In this document: piece after piece, positions 11,440 through 23,304 of the stretch
Layout of the letters: the number at the start of each line of letters is the position of its first letter
Numbering within the stretch: the stretch's first letter is position 1
Source: Epiperipatus broadwayi
Lineage: Eukaryota > Onychophora > Udeonychophora > Euonychophora > Peripatidae
NCBI GenBank assembly: GCA_028023455.1
Contig: JAQFVV010006232.1
Span: forward strand, 372,001 to 436,000
Direction: 5' to 3'
DNA: 64,000 nucleotides
Position numbers and translations under genes: made by a program
Notes under the pieces: generated by a model
Databases searched by the model: none
What the model was told of the DNA's origin: nothing
The model's input: only the letters and a program-made list of their open reading frames with translations

Positions 11440-12160
11440 AGGTTTGTTAAGAGTGACTGGTTTTTAAATCTGCTTCTATAAAAAAATTAATTAGTTAAAA
11501 TAAAAATCTACTACAGCACCATAATAAATAGATATATGCTAATAATTAATCTGACATTCAGTTTAAGAATTTATCAAATATTTTAAAAGGCTTAAAATTG
11601 CACTGGAATTTTATTCCCTGATGAAAAGATATAATTTAGAATATAAAATAATTTTTATTAAAAAATTTAAATAAAAGAAATATTGAAATTAAATCTATAA
11701 ATAAAATACATTTTAAGGACAAATTAACCATTACATAAAGCATAGAATAACTACATGTCATTACTTTTTCTAATTCCAATGATATGTTTTATATTAAAAG
11801 ATATTATTGGCAAATTAAAACTTTATTAAGTTATTTAAATAATTGAAAGATATGATTCATGTTTTAAAATCTTTACTCTTTTTTTAAAAAAAATTGCAGA
11901 TAGAAAAAAAGATTTAATTATGAGATCAGTTTAATAATGTAGAATATACATGGTCAATAGTTTTCTTCATTATAGATGTTACTAAGGGTTGTGTATGTGT
12001 GTGTGTACAGAAGACTTATAAAAGCAATCACAAAGCTATAGTTATATGAACTATTGAGAAAAAGTATTTCCCTCCTATATGTCAAGTTGTTATAATGATA
12101 GGATATCTTCTAAAAACTAGCATGTAAACAAAATAAGGATGTGTGGGATATATTTGTTTA
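11440..12160. other. AT-rich DNA, no gene seen
   Basis: This holds a (GT)n-like patch near 11991-12006 and poly-A/T runs. I see nothing coding. Confidence 0.45.
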
Positions 12161-12163
12161 ATA

Positions 12164-12510
12164 TGGAAATCAAGACATAATGATGTTTATATTTAGACCT
12201 GCACTTTATAGTTTTCTATGTAATAATGTCTCTGTCCTGTGATTATCTTTGATTATGCATACCTGAGATTTTATCATGTAGAGGTAGCATCCATTAATGT
12301 TTAAGTCTATAAAAGAGAAGTAGATTCATAATGACATTTTATTATTATGAAACAAGAATGTTTACATTTAGATCTGCATTTTATGTTTTATATTTGATGA
12401 CATAATATAATTCTGACTTGTGATAATCTTTGATTATCTATAGTTGAGATTTTATCATGTAGAAGCCTATAAAAGAGATGTAAATTCAAAATGACTTATT
12501 ATGAAAGAGG
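12164..12510. repeat. Diverged local tandem duplication, period about 180
   Basis: Two neighbouring units share, in order, TTTATATTTAGA/TTTACATTTAGA, CTGCA-TTTTAT, TGTGAT-ATCTTTGATTAT, GAGATTTTATCATGTAGA and TATAAAAGAGA. The first unit starts at about 12164, the second at about 12345. The second lacks about 20 bases after the ATGTAGA block. Origin unknown. Confidence 0.7.
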
Positions 12511-13784
12511 AAAAGCAAATATATTTTAGCTGATTTGTATATTATATATTTGTTTATGGTTTTGTGTTCATGTTGTTTTCCTTTTACTGCAAGTGTATTT
12601 TGCAATGTGTCTTTCAAAAGATACTATGATGATATTTTCGTAAAGATGTGAGATGGAATTATTAATGGAGACTTCATATTTATTTTGATATTTGTATGTA
12701 ATCTCTCATTGTATCCAATATATTCCTACATTTAATTAGTTCCTTACTGTCCTATTAGTTGTGTATGCATTAATCAAGAACATTATTTGCTGAGCAACAT
12801 GTGCGTATCATCATCGTTAATAAATCACAAATAATATGCTTTTAAAATGATGCCATATATATGTTGTAAACTGTGCAATATAGTTTAAATCTGATCTAAT
12901 TAAAATAAAATAATCTCTAGTTTAATAAAATATTAGTAATAATCACTTATCTCAAGTAGTTTGTGGCAAAATGCAGGAAGTTTGATATTTGTAAATCAAA
13001 TTGTAATGATTTAAAATATCCAAACACTCCCGCAAGTTAAAAACAATAGCATATAAATCAAGTTTAATGATAATATAGTTTAAGGATTTGCAATAGTATA
13101 TGAATAGTAAAATATGGATAAAACAATTTAAACCTGGTTGTAGACTTTAATACTTTTTAAAATGAGCAATAAATCTTTATAATGTCAATATCTTGTGAAG
13201 AAATTACTGCTCAGTGTTAATATTGAATAAAACTGTTATCTAAATGTTGAAACTATCTTTATTTAAGATCCGTTGGGATATAATAAATTCAATATTTAAG
13301 TATATTGAATTATTATTTTTTACTTTTATAAATAGATTTCACTGTTATAAATCTTAAGAAGAGTTTCATGTATTATTTATTTGGTTAGTATATATTATGT
13401 GGTATAATGAAGATTAAAGAAGGAACACTCCTAGTGAAGAAACATTGAGGATATTTAGGACAGATAATGTGAAAACCAGATGAGATAAAGTTAATAATAG
13501 TTAGTCTAATATTCTAATTTACTATGAATTTTATAATCAAACAAGATGTGTTAGATTTAGATAATGCCATCTTCTAAGTTCTGCATAAACTTAGGGGCAT
13601 TCAACTTAAAACAGAAAGAATAACTATAGGAAGACAACCTTAAACACATATAAAGAATTAATGTTAATTTCATCAAAACTAGAGTATATATTAGTCCTGA
13701 ATTAACTAATTGAACCTATTGCATCTTATTTAACATCCGCTCCAATTTATGATCTCAATCAGAAATTAGATGGGCCTAGTATTA

Positions 13785-14275
13785 TATATATAATTTACAA
13801 TGCTAGATATTTAAATTTTTTATTTTTTGAAGTTAACGCATTGCAACTGTTTGCTTTTAAATATAATTAAATAGCCTTCCAGCTTCAGAAAATGTTGCAT
13901 TAAAGTTAAAATGATACCACTTGAACCTTGTACTCCTTCATACATCAGACAGATTGTCTACAATGCTTTTTTCTAAAAGGCATAGATTTATTTACTCAAT
14001 CAGAGGTTTATCTCTAAATTTTTTTTACACCTGATGGACACACATATCTGGCAAGGATAAAATTACTTTCAGTTTTAATCTTACCAGTAATGATTTAAAT
14101 TGTAATAGGTAATAAATAATAATTTACAGTGTAAAATATTTAGATGTAATGTTTTTGAAATTAACTCATTGTAACTGTTTATTTTTAAATATAATTGAAT
14201 AGCCCTCCATCTTCAACAAATGACAATGCTTTAAAGTTAAAAAGATATTTTAACTTTGTACTTCTTCATTTTTAC
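13785..14275. repeat. Diverged local duplication, period about 335
   Basis: The block AATTTACA..GCTAGATATTT..GTTAACGCATTGCAACTGTTTGCTTTTAAATATAATTA at about 13790-13945 recurs at about 14118-14275 with many substitutions. Shared blocks are TTTTTAAATATAATT, GAATAGCC-TCCA-CTTCA and TTAAAGTTAAAA. No coding or structural explanation is evident. Confidence 0.65.
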
Positions 14276-14854
14276 TTTACTGAACTGTCATTTGCTGAAG
14301 TTGGACGTTATTCAATGATATTTTAAATAAACAGTTGGAATGAATTAATCCCAATAACATTATATATATGCACACACAAAGTTTTACTTCGCTTGTAAAA
14401 GAATTCCAGAGTATGGATGTGAACATTCTTGTGGAATAATGATTGCAACATCCATTTATCTCACTCATGATCTGGAATTCAAATTCAGGCCAAATAAAAC
14501 TTAATTTATAGAATATAAACAGACTAAGACTACATATATTTAGCATTATTACTGATCTTTTTGGCCTGCCAAACTATATTCATTATTCTAACACAGTTGA
14601 GGAACCACTGCATGGTTTGATAAAACTTATATGTAGGATGAGGATTTAGTGTATTATCGAACAACTGTTGCCAAAGATAATTAATTTTTTTAGCATATTA
14701 ATGATCATTTAATTAAGTAAAAGCCTGTGTTTTTATTTTTATAAATATTTTAGTTAAAAAAACTATTATATATACCATTGCTTATTGAGAAACTTTTTTA
14801 GATTCCTTATATGTACATGTATTGCAGATTAGAAATTTTACAGATTAATAATCA

Positions 14855-14973
14855 CAGCAGTTATTATTATTATTTTTTTCTCATGTGTCGTAGCATCGGC
14901 CGGGAAGCAACCCACCAACTCGGATAACCGCGTGCAAGGCAGCCGTGCCAACCTCTCGACCACCAACGCTTGA
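14855..14973 (-). mobile_element. tRNA-like short retroposon (copy b)
   Basis: Same family as copy a. The minus strand runs TGGTGGTCGAGAGG (A-box-like), an anticodon-arm region with GCTGCCTTGCACGC, then GGGTTGCTTCCCGGCC (B-box-like), CATGAG, a short A run and an (ATT)n tail. A 14-base direct repeat CACAGCAGTTATTA flanks it (14853-14866 and 14974-14987), showing a target-primed insertion. GC-rich compared with its surroundings. The loop sequence differs from copy a, so the anticodon is not conserved and translation function is unlikely. Confidence 0.75.
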
Positions 14974-15611
14974 CACAGCAGTTATTAATTTGAAGCTATG
15001 AATAGCTTCAGAAATCGCATTTGACTTTTTCTTTTTGTCATAAATCATATCCTAAAACATAAAGAAAAATAAACTTACAAATAAGATTATATCTTAAAAC
15101 AAGAAGAAATGAATTAATTGTATGCATTAAATTGTATTTAAATACTGTATATTTATAAATAGTTAGAAATCAGTAGTTTGCATTAAATGTAGTAAGAATT
15201 TTAACTTCTTTTTAAAAAATAGTTTAAGCATTGTAAACATTTCTATTTTAATATCAGCATTATTAATATTAATCTGCATGATTTTGTACAGCAGTAGAGT
15301 GACATATTCTAAAGATCAAGGTTCATACACTGCAGCTCAACTTTGTTTACTCCAGCATTTGAACTTTGTGAATTCCTGAGTAACTTTGCAATAGTTTACC
15401 AGCTTACTAAGACAATCTTATTAATAATTAGAATTAGTCATAAATAATATTTCTATATATTATTGAGATTTGCAATAAAAAATAATAACCGTTTGATCAA
15501 AAATTTTCTATGTTAATACAAATCTAGAATAGTTTTAATTATAGAGTAATATCAAAAGTTTAATAAGCTTTACTGTTTAGAGCTTTATCCCAAAGTAATG
15601 AAGTTCTTTAT

Positions 15612-15657
15612 CATCATCATCATCATCATCATCATTATTATTATTATTATTATTATC
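15612..15657 (+). repeat. (CAT)n/(TAT)n microsatellite
   Basis: Eight or so CAT triplets pass into ATT triplets. The poly-Ile reading frame starting at 15598 is a product of this repeat and not a gene. Confidence 0.95.
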
Positions 15658-16039
15658 TTCTTTCAAAGGACTTTATTCAATAACTTAAAAAATGGTTACA
15701 TAATTTTTTACACATTATTTTTGATTATTATTAATACAATTGTTTATAAAACTGGCAGAAGTATAAAAGTTCACATATATGCAGTTAGTTGTTTTAAAAC
15801 CAGATCAAAGTTCAAAAATTCACTATCATATTATATTTTTTCCAATGATGGCAAGTGATATCTTTTTCATTTGACGGTTCTACTTTTTTTGTGTGTTTTT
15901 TATTTTTATTTTTTATAAGCTTGAAGGCAACTGCAATAGAGACCAGGTGTCAATGAATCTTATCCTCTATGCCTTATGGTGTACAAAGTGTAGATTCATG
16001 TACAATAATAACCCAAGAAGGCACCCTGACACATTCAAA

Positions 16040-18166
16040 AATAAATTGGATAGTAGTATTATTATAGTTATTGTTGTTGTTTTATTATTGTTATTATTAT
16101 TATTATCATCATATCATTATTATTATTAATATTTTCATGGGGAAAATAGAGTGTATATATTCCTCATTAATTAGAGATTATCGTAGGGCAAATTTTGCCA
16201 TTTGTTTATAATTCAAAGTCTGCTGATGAGGCTTTGGATGTATTTGTAGATATATTGCAGTTTTATATATCTAAATATGTGCCAATTCATATAGGGAAAA
16301 AGCTTAAATATCCTATTTGGTATTCAAATAAATTAAAACTAATTTTAAAAAGAAAATATAGATTTCATAAATTATTTAAAAAAAACTGGTTGTTATATTT
16401 GTTATAATAATTTTGTTAACTTTAGATATTTATCTAAAAAAATTGAGAGAAAAGATTTTAGTACTTATATGGTTAATATGGAAGCTTCATTTTTAGCTCC
16501 AAAGAGTTTTAAAAAATTATGAAGGATTTTAATATTAATAAATCTAAAAGGCCAATAATTTTATCTTTAATACCTGATATTAATAAATTTTATGATTATT
16601 TCTCAATTCTGGGTAGATATACTAATGAGGTAAATGATGAGGATGAGAATAGAGACAGGGAAATTTTAGGATATGACATTAGAATAGGATTTATAACTAA
16701 AGAAGATATTTAAAAAGCTGTTAATCAAATAAATGTAAATACTAGTTCTGGTTTTGATAATATTTCTGCATTTTTAATAAAAGGTTGTGTGTAGATTCTA
16801 TCATGTCCTCTGGAATATATTTTTAATCTTTCAATTGAAACAGGTATTTTTCCTTTTTACTTGAAAATTACTAAGGTTATACCAATACATAAAAAAGGAT
16901 CTCATTCAGAAATTTCTAACTATAGACCAATCTCAGTTTTATCTATTTTTTCAAAAATATTTGAGAAGTGTATATATAATGGTATTATTGGTCAAGTTAA
17001 TTCGCGGTTTCAAGTTTTCACATGGATTTTTGGCCATGAAGATCTGTTAAAACAAATTTACTAACTATAAATGATCATATTTTCCATTCTGTAAATAATC
17101 AAGCACAACATGATGTAATTTATTTTCAAGCCTTTGATAGGGATATTCACGCTAAACTTTTAAATAAAATGTCTGACATGTGTTTCTCATTGAATTTGTT
17201 AAAGTGGTTTATGTCATTTTTTGCAAAATAGACCTTCTTTTATTAAATATAATAATATTGTTTCACATACTTATATTAATGAATTAGGTGTTCCACAAGG
17301 TAGTGTACTAACACCATTATTATTTGCAATAAATATAAATGATTTGGATAGATATATAGTGAAGAGCAGTCTATTATCATATACTGATAATTGTAAAATA
17401 TTTAAATTAATTACTTGTTATAAGGATCATTTACAGTTCAATCTTATATAGGTAGCTTTTATGAATGGTATTTAAAGAATGACATGCATATAAATATAGA
17501 GAAATATTGTGCTGTTATATATACAAGGGAAGTTCAATACTATGTGGACTCATATAAATAATGAATTATTGAATATAAAAAGTATTATAAAGATCTTGGA
17601 ATATGGTTTAATTAAAATGGATCTTTTACAACTTATGTGGATAATATGCTGTTACATATACAAGGAAAGTTCAGTACTATGTGGACTCATATTATATAAA
17701 TAATAAAACTATTGAATACAAAAAAGTATTATAAAGATCTTGGAATATAGTTTAATCAAAATGAATCTTTTACAACTCATGTGGATAATATTTTATGTAA
17801 AGCCAATAAAATAATGGGTTTTATTCTTCATAATAGATGTTACTTTAACATTTTTGTTAAAATACATTTGTTTAAAACACTTGTACTTTCTATAATGAAA
17901 TATGGATCAATAATATGGAACATGGATAAATTATCTCATATAGATCAATTATAGTCAATATACAGTAAATTCTTTGTATAAATTTGTTTCATAGAAAAGT
18001 GATTCGTGGTATGAAATTTTTTTATTTAATCATTCATGGAAAATTTTTCTTGCATAATTGTATTTCAAAGGTATTAATAAGAGTTCCTCATGTATATACA
18101 AGGAATAAGAATTTATTTAGTATCAATAAATATAAATGTGAAACTTTATTTTTGGCAGCATTATAT
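16040..18166 (+). pseudogene. Jockey/CR1-like LINE ORF2 relic, upstream part
   Basis: Plus-strand frames encode an LINE reverse transcriptase in broken pieces. A pre-RT segment at about 16250-16400 has YPIWYSNKLKLILKRKYRFHK, like the PWW/F-ELK..RRK motif before the RT. At 16861-17000 KVIPIHKKG and NYRPISVLSIFSKIFEK are the conserved RT boxes. GVPQGSVLTPLLFAININDL follows at about 17285, then SYTDNCKIF at about 17380, where the catalytic YADD is altered to YTDN. Near 17505-17780 a stretch of about 140 bases is duplicated. The reading frame is cut at 18166 by the LTR element and resumes at 25064. A (TTA/TTG)n tract at 16041-16128 precedes it. Inactive. Confidence 0.85.
17505..17785 (+). repeat. 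Internal tandem duplication in the LINE
   Basis: The segment GCTGTTATATATACAAGG-AAGTTCA...ATGTGGACTCATATAAATAAT...AAGATCTTGGAATATGG occurs twice, at about 17508-17630 and 17648-17770. This is a late duplication inside the decaying LINE. Confidence 0.75.
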
Positions 18167-20092
18167 TATACCGAACAAAAGCTTTAGACTCGCATAAACT
18201 GACCGCCAGGGCGCCACTAGTCTGAAATTTGGAACTAGACATTTATTTTTAAGGGGTTACAGGATATGCAAATCGAATGCGCCGGACTAGCTCAATCAAG
18301 CAAATGAGATCTATGTTTTGTTCAGAGAGTTGGGAAGGTAGCAACAGAAACCAAAATCAACTAAGTAAAGGAATAAATAAATAATTTTATTAAAAGTATA
18401 ATTAAATGAACATAAATCTAAATAATAAACTTTAAAGCACACTTAAAATATGTACTACACGTACATTCGCAAAATTAAACTAAAATATTTATATGGCTTT
18501 GAGAGCGATTTCCTGTGTGTGAAAGAGTGCAAAATACTGACAGTAGCAGAAGTATTAGTAAGTATACAGTGATCTCACGTCAGACAAGGGAGGTTAGCTT
18601 CCTGCTTATAACCCATAGTTAGGAAAAGAAATTGATGTCAAAACAGAAGAAATGCGAAGGTAGCTTCCAAAACATTAATAATAATAAAAAGAATGTTGAA
18701 AGTTATTACTTTCAATCGATTGACCTCCCTCTGAGTGAGTCAGGCTAGGAGCTCACGATCTACCTATAGAAAGGGTTAAAACGATCGTACGTGCCCCTAA
18801 TAAACGAATTGGAAGCTTTAAGAAATAAAACTAAAGTCTATTATATTTTGTAATAGTCTATTACTAATAATTAAGGTCGCGACATAAGTACGGCTAATAA
18901 AAATGGGTCACAAGCCAAAAGCCAATTAAATTAGTCTGTAATATCCAGACTGCACTCTGTAACGACAAGGAATGTGAGATTAAAATAAGCTACTATCTTA
19001 CTTACTAAGACTTAAGTAGGACGGACAGTAATAGGTTTGAAACTAGCACTCGTTAAAAGAGAGAAAAAAAATAATTATCAAGCACACAGAAAACGAATTA
19101 CATAATATACAACTTGAAAAACATTTATATTTAAAAAAAAAACAAAAACAAATCTAAGACAACAAAATTATTTAAATTGTGGAGCATAAGGTACCTTAAT
19201 AATTTAGTTAAACGCTAGTGCACTAGACTTCTTAAGTATAGTCCGTTACTCGGGATTCACTGACGGTAGGCTTGGGTGAGTTGGTTAGTGGTTTCTTTGG
19301 AGCCAGTTCTTGTGGCATTATAGGCAGTTAATGGAGACACAGGATGTCCGAACCTGTCCTGGCGAGAAGCTTAGCACATCATGGTAAAGAAAATATTCTT
19401 GCTGTAGGTTTAATGGTCATTCTAGGTAGAATAATTACTGGATCAGCTTTCAGAATATGCAGGAATCGTTCTTTCCAAGTATTTTGGCAGGAATCATGCA
19501 ATTCTCCTGTCAGAGTTGGTGTCTGTCTCTTTGCACCGCTGCAAGTATACTAGCTGATGCAAGTACTGAAAGCTAGTCAAAGATAATCCTATGGCCTGAT
19601 TCAGCCTGTTATATCTGAATCATATCTCTTAAACCAATTACCAAACTTTTTCTTTGTAATTAAAATTTAAAAATTCTCGATCTAGATAACAATAGTTATC
19701 TAATTAACGAAATAAATTGCCCTTTACAGATCTAGGAATTAACTAATGAAAAATTCTTTTCTTTTTGTTTTCTTTCTTTTTAATTAGCCTTACCAATCTA
19801 AATCCCCAAATCTGAAAAGCAATCTATTTGTACACTTTACTTTTACATAAATTTAATAATAAAAAAAAATCTTAGTTTTCTTTTTTTTTTTTTTCAAAAT
19901 TAAAATTAAACACCAAATATAACTGTGGTATTAAAATATAATTCCCATGCACATACATATATATTTGTACAAGCATTTAAAAAAAACTTTTAATCAAGTT
20001 TTACAAACGAAACCTTATATAAAAATTTATTTTATTTTCTTCACCTCTATAAAACTATAATTTTTGTAATGGTGTCTTAAACATCCATTACA
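18167..20092 (-). repeat. 3' LTR of the Gag-only element
   Basis: Nearly identical to 21786-25059 minus the insertion. It ends, on the plus strand, at TCCATTACA, that is TGTAATGGA at the minus-strand 5' end. A 69-residue open frame on the opposite (plus) strand at 19344-19553 is intact in both LTRs. Confidence 0.9.
19344..19553 (+). CDS. Unidentified 69-residue frame antisense in the LTR
   Basis: The frame starts MSEPVLARSLAHHGKENILA and ends with a Cys/Leu-rich stretch and LLQVY or PLQVY. The same frame is present in the other LTR at 24313-24522 with a handful of substitutions, all leaving it open. It runs antisense to the Gag. I recognise no domain. Two copies of a recent repeat would be expected to stay open by chance over 210 bases, so this is weak evidence for a protein. 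Treat it as a conserved open frame of unknown meaning. Confidence 0.2.
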   Translation: MSEPVLARSLAHHGKENILAVGLMVILGRIITGSAFRICRNRSFQVFWQESCNSPVRVGVCLFAPLQVY

Positions 20093-20111
20093 ACTGCCTC
20101 TCCGTCATCAC
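20093..20111 (-). promoter_or_regulatory. Polypurine tract of the Gag-only element
   Basis: Next to the LTR the plus strand reads ACTGCCTCTCCGTCATCAC. The minus strand is therefore GGAGAGGCAGT immediately before TGTAATGG, a purine-rich primer site for plus-strand DNA synthesis. Confidence 0.7.
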
Positions 20112-20748
20112 AAAAAAAAAAAAAAAAGAAAACTTAACTGACTTTGCTCTGCCTACCACTAACCAGTTTTCTCTAAGTTTGTTCTCACTTTAAAAAAAAT
20201 CAAATCCGTCCGACTACCCTAACGAATACTATTTTAAATCATTTGCAAGTTACATAAATTTTCAGGAATATACTGGCGATCTATTAAAATAACTATTTAC
20301 AACTAAGTAATACAATTACGATAGCCACTATACATTTTATTAAATAAAAACAAACATAATTCAAAATATCAAAATGTAATATTGTTTATCACACACATAT
20401 ATAGCTGTAATTATATATTATTTACAAAATTCATTCAGGCTTATCACCTACGTCGAAATAAATTTCTATTCTCAACTCGTAGTCCAATTACAAATCCATT
20501 GAGTTTTTTTTTTTTTTTTAGCAGTACCTCTGATCAATATCACTTACGCTCGGTCAGGCGGTTCTTTCTTTATTCTTACTGACTCTCTAATGTACGTTCC
20601 TTTCCCCCTTTTGTCTGTCCTTCGCTTATAATTTATTGCCTTGTCTTTTTCTTGTTCTGTTTTATCTTGTAGCTCGTATATCATACGACCCTTTAGCCGA
20701 GCAAAATATATCTGTTCAATGTGTCCGACTTTAGTACAGCCCACCTCG
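20112..20748 (-). other. 3' internal region of the Gag-only element
   Basis: A minus frame at 20544-20744 encodes 66 highly charged residues (Lys/Arg/Glu/Asp-rich) and begins five bases beyond the Gag stop. It may be a frameshifted remainder of Gag or the junction left when pol was deleted. A, T and poly-A/T runs fill the rest. No pol motif is visible. Confidence 0.45.
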
Positions 20749-21408
20749 TTAATAAAGAAATGGAATGAATCCCTCTTCTATTGTCTTTTCAAATAAAATT
20801 GCTCTATAGATAGCTTTTATCTCTGACTTAAAATTATACTCCTTAACTTTTTTCTTAACTCTCTTCTTTTCAAATTCATATTCACAACCACTAGATATTT
20901 TAACCAATTTATTTTTAGTTTCTTGCAGAAACTCTTTTACGTTATTCTCTGTCTTTTGATCTGCATTTTCTATCTCACCACCTATCTGCATCCAATCTCT
21001 ACCAACTTCTATCTCTATTTCTACCTTGCCTGTTCTAACGCTATCCTGTTCTAATTCATCTTTCATGTCTTTTGCCTCTTCCTTTACTATTTCAACTTCC
21101 TGAACCTCCTTATTCAAATCTTTCTCTATGGCGTCTATAGCTGCCTGATTTTTGTCAACTGTCTTCAATATTTCCTGTCTCATTCCTTTCATTTCTGCTC
21201 TCAGCTCCTCCAGTATTGTTTGTTGACTCTGTTTTATTTCTATATTTTGTTTTGTTATATTTTGTTTCATTTTTATTATCAACTTCATCATCATCTTCAT
21301 CATCATTTGTGTCTCGTTCTCTTCTTTTTCTACTATCTGGGGGTGTTTAAATGAAACTGGGCTCTCTTCCCAACCTGCCTCTCTATTGCTTTCTTCTTTA
21401 GCTTCCAT
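20749..21408 (-). CDS. Short coiled-coil Gag-like protein
   Basis: The minus-strand frame is open from 21633, but the first sensible Met is at 21408 (MEAKEESNREAGWEESPVSF), giving about 219 residues; the upstream 75 codons are Phe/Lys/Ile-rich and look like leader. The protein is highly charged. Residues about 35-60 are rich in Met/Lys/Gln (MMMKMMMKLIIKMKQNI), and about 60-130 show heptad-like hydrophobic spacing typical of a coiled coil (ILEELRAEMKGMRQEILK and onward). There is no zinc knuckle, no capsid motif and no catalytic domain. It is first in the element after the leader, the place of Gag. Length is far below normal Gag, suggesting that only the N-terminal oligomerisation region survives. 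It may serve packaging, or may simply be a remnant. Confidence 0.6.
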   Translation of the reverse strand: MEAKEESNREAGWEESPVSFKHPQIVEKEENETQMMMKMMMKLIIKMKQNITKQNIEIKQSQQTILEELRAEMKGMRQEILKTVDKNQAAIDAIEKDLNKEVQEVEIVKEEAKDMKDELEQDSVRTGKVEIEIEVGRDWMQIGGEIENADQKTENNVKEFLQETKNKLVKISSGCEYEFEKKRVKKKVKEYNFKSEIKAIYRAILFEKTIEEGFIPFLY

Positions 21409-21747
21409 TTTCAAAATAAACTTAGCTCCGTTAAATCTATTTTTTTTATTCCAAATTACCAACTGAACTTTTCTTTTAAATCTGTTTATTACAACAGCTA
21501 ACTTTATTTTATTTTTACAAAGCAAACTTAAACTCTTTACTTTTTTAAAGAACTTTATGAACGTCGAACTAATTAATAAACTCTTTTTGAATATCAAAAC
21601 ATTAAATACGGACAGATCCGAAACTACCTGCATCTTTCCATCAACTTCTATTCTACCACTAACTTTATTTCACCTATTTTCGCCTACTGTTTCTGTTTAT
21701 TTTTCCCAACCACCCGAACAAAACGTCTCACGTAAAGTTTTAATATC

Positions 21748-21770
21748 GGCTCCCACGTTTGGTTGCACCA
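21748..21770 (-). promoter_or_regulatory. Candidate primer-binding site of the Gag-only element
   Basis: On the minus strand, 15 bases inside the LTR end, a segment begins TGGTGCAACCAAACGTGGGA. It starts with the obligatory TGG and resembles lysine-tRNA-type sites (TGGCGCCCAACGTGGG) in its second half. The spacing to the LTR is longer than usual, so the assignment is tentative. Confidence 0.45.
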
Positions 21771-22049
21771 AAAATTACTATTCTATATACCGGACAAAAG
21801 CTTTAGACTCACATAAACTGACCGCCAGGGCGCCACTAGTCTGAAATTTGGAACTCGACATTTATTTTTAAGGGGTTACAGGATATGCAAATCGAATGCG
21901 CCAGACTAGCTCAATCAAGCAAATGAGATCTATGTTTTGGTCAGTGAGTTGGAAAGGTAGCAACAGAAAACAAAATCAACTAAGTAAAGGAATAAATAAA
22001 TAATTTTATTAAAAGTATAATTAAATGAACATAAATCTAAATAATAAAC

Positions 22050-22265
22050 GGTACTTGTGTATAATTCAACCAATGACGTATTGCCCTGAAGGCATATCAG
22101 TCTAATCTTGCGATTTTTAAGATAACGTCTCCAAGTGATCTGCGGACACATGTAATTGCTAAAATGTGTCTGCAGATCACGTGAACACGGTACATTAAAA
22201 ATCGCAAGATTAGACTGTTATGCCTTCAGGGTAATACGTCATCAGTTGAATTATCCAGGTTACAT
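22050..22265. repeat. Long imperfect palindrome at the transposon left end
   Basis: Bases 22078-22140 recur as their reverse complement at about 22150-22235. TGCCCTGAAGGCATA / TATGCCTTCAGGGTA-like, AGTCTAATCTTGCGATTTTT and TCTGCGGACACAT / ATGTGTCTGCAGA all pair. The right end (TTGAATTATCCAGGTTAC) is a diverged copy of the TIR. It looks like a smaller foldback unit at the edge of the element. Confidence 0.75.
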
Positions 22266-22510
22266 GCTAAAAAATATTCAAAAATGAAAAATATCTGATG
22301 CAGGTCAGGCAAATACTAAAAAAAAATGTACATGCATGCGTCAAAATATTATTCTCAATTTTAAAATACAGCAGCGCGTAGCACTGCAATTGGCGGAGGG
22401 GCTCCGGATGTTTTTGTCGGGCCGCAGGCTCGGCGTACATGTATATCAGACATTGTATTACTCTCATAGCTGTATGATATAATTCAGAAATTAAAAATAA
22501 AATTAAAACG

Positions 22511-23150
22511 TAATTCAATGTAAGTTTGAGAATTGTAGAAATATTAACAAATATTTTTTGTAAATAAGTTTGAGAATTGTAGAAATATTAACAAAAACTT
22601 TTTGTAAATTTTAAATAAACACCTAAATAAAAAAGACGCGATCTAATGCAAATCTGGTATTAATGGCGTCCAGAAAACGCCGCACTTTTACATGCATTTG
22701 GTAATTTTAAAAACGTACTGCATATTGGAAAATTGATTAAAAAAATTATTTCAAATTATTTACACATTAAAAACGTAATGTAGAAATATTAACAAAAAGT
22801 TTTTGTAAATTTAAAATAAATAAAACACTTTACCCGAATTAATCCGAATCTGGTATTAATGACATCCTTGTTATCACATGCATTTGGTAATGTATATTCC
22901 AAATTTGTTTTAAAAAATTATTGAAAATTATTTACACATTAAATGTAATTCAATGTAAGTTTCAGAATTGTAGAAATATTAACTAAAAATTTTTGTAAAT
23001 TTAAAATAAACAGATAAATAAAAAACACTTTACCGGAGAATAAATTATTTACACATTAAATGTAATTCAATGTAAGTTTCAGAATTGTAGAAATTTTAAA
23101 AATTTTTTGTAAATTTAAAATAAACAGATAAATAAAACACTTTACCTGAA
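22511..23150 (+). repeat. Degenerate tandem units inside the transposon
   Basis: Blocks TGTAAGTTT-AGAATTGTAGAAATATTAA, TTTTTGTAAATTTAAAATAAACA and AACACTTTACC recur about five times with variable spacing (starts near 22511, 22567, 22776, 22937, 23055). Two of the units also carry CTGGTATTAATG. This is minisatellite-like amplification of internal sequence. Confidence 0.75.
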
Positions 23151-23304
23151 TTAACAGCTAAAAAAAGTAACTGTGATGCCGTGGATAGCAAAATCGCAAT
23201 AGACAGAAAAATCAAAAAATTTCTCAAACCTCTCTACAAATTTTAAATCTCGCGGGTGAAAAAAAAAATTGACTCTCTGATGGATTAATCACACCAGTCA
23301 CTTG

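Noticed and set aside
15598-15858. Open frame starting with a poly-Ile tract
   Set aside because: It arises from the (CAT)n/(ATT)n microsatellite; the remainder has no domain features.
21557-21844. 95-codon plus frame over the LTR border
   Set aside because: It crosses the boundary between internal region and LTR, antisense to Gag; shadow frame.
22267-22518. 83-codon minus frame inside the TIR transposon
   Set aside because: It spans the GC patch and AT-rich ends by chance; no transposase motif is present.
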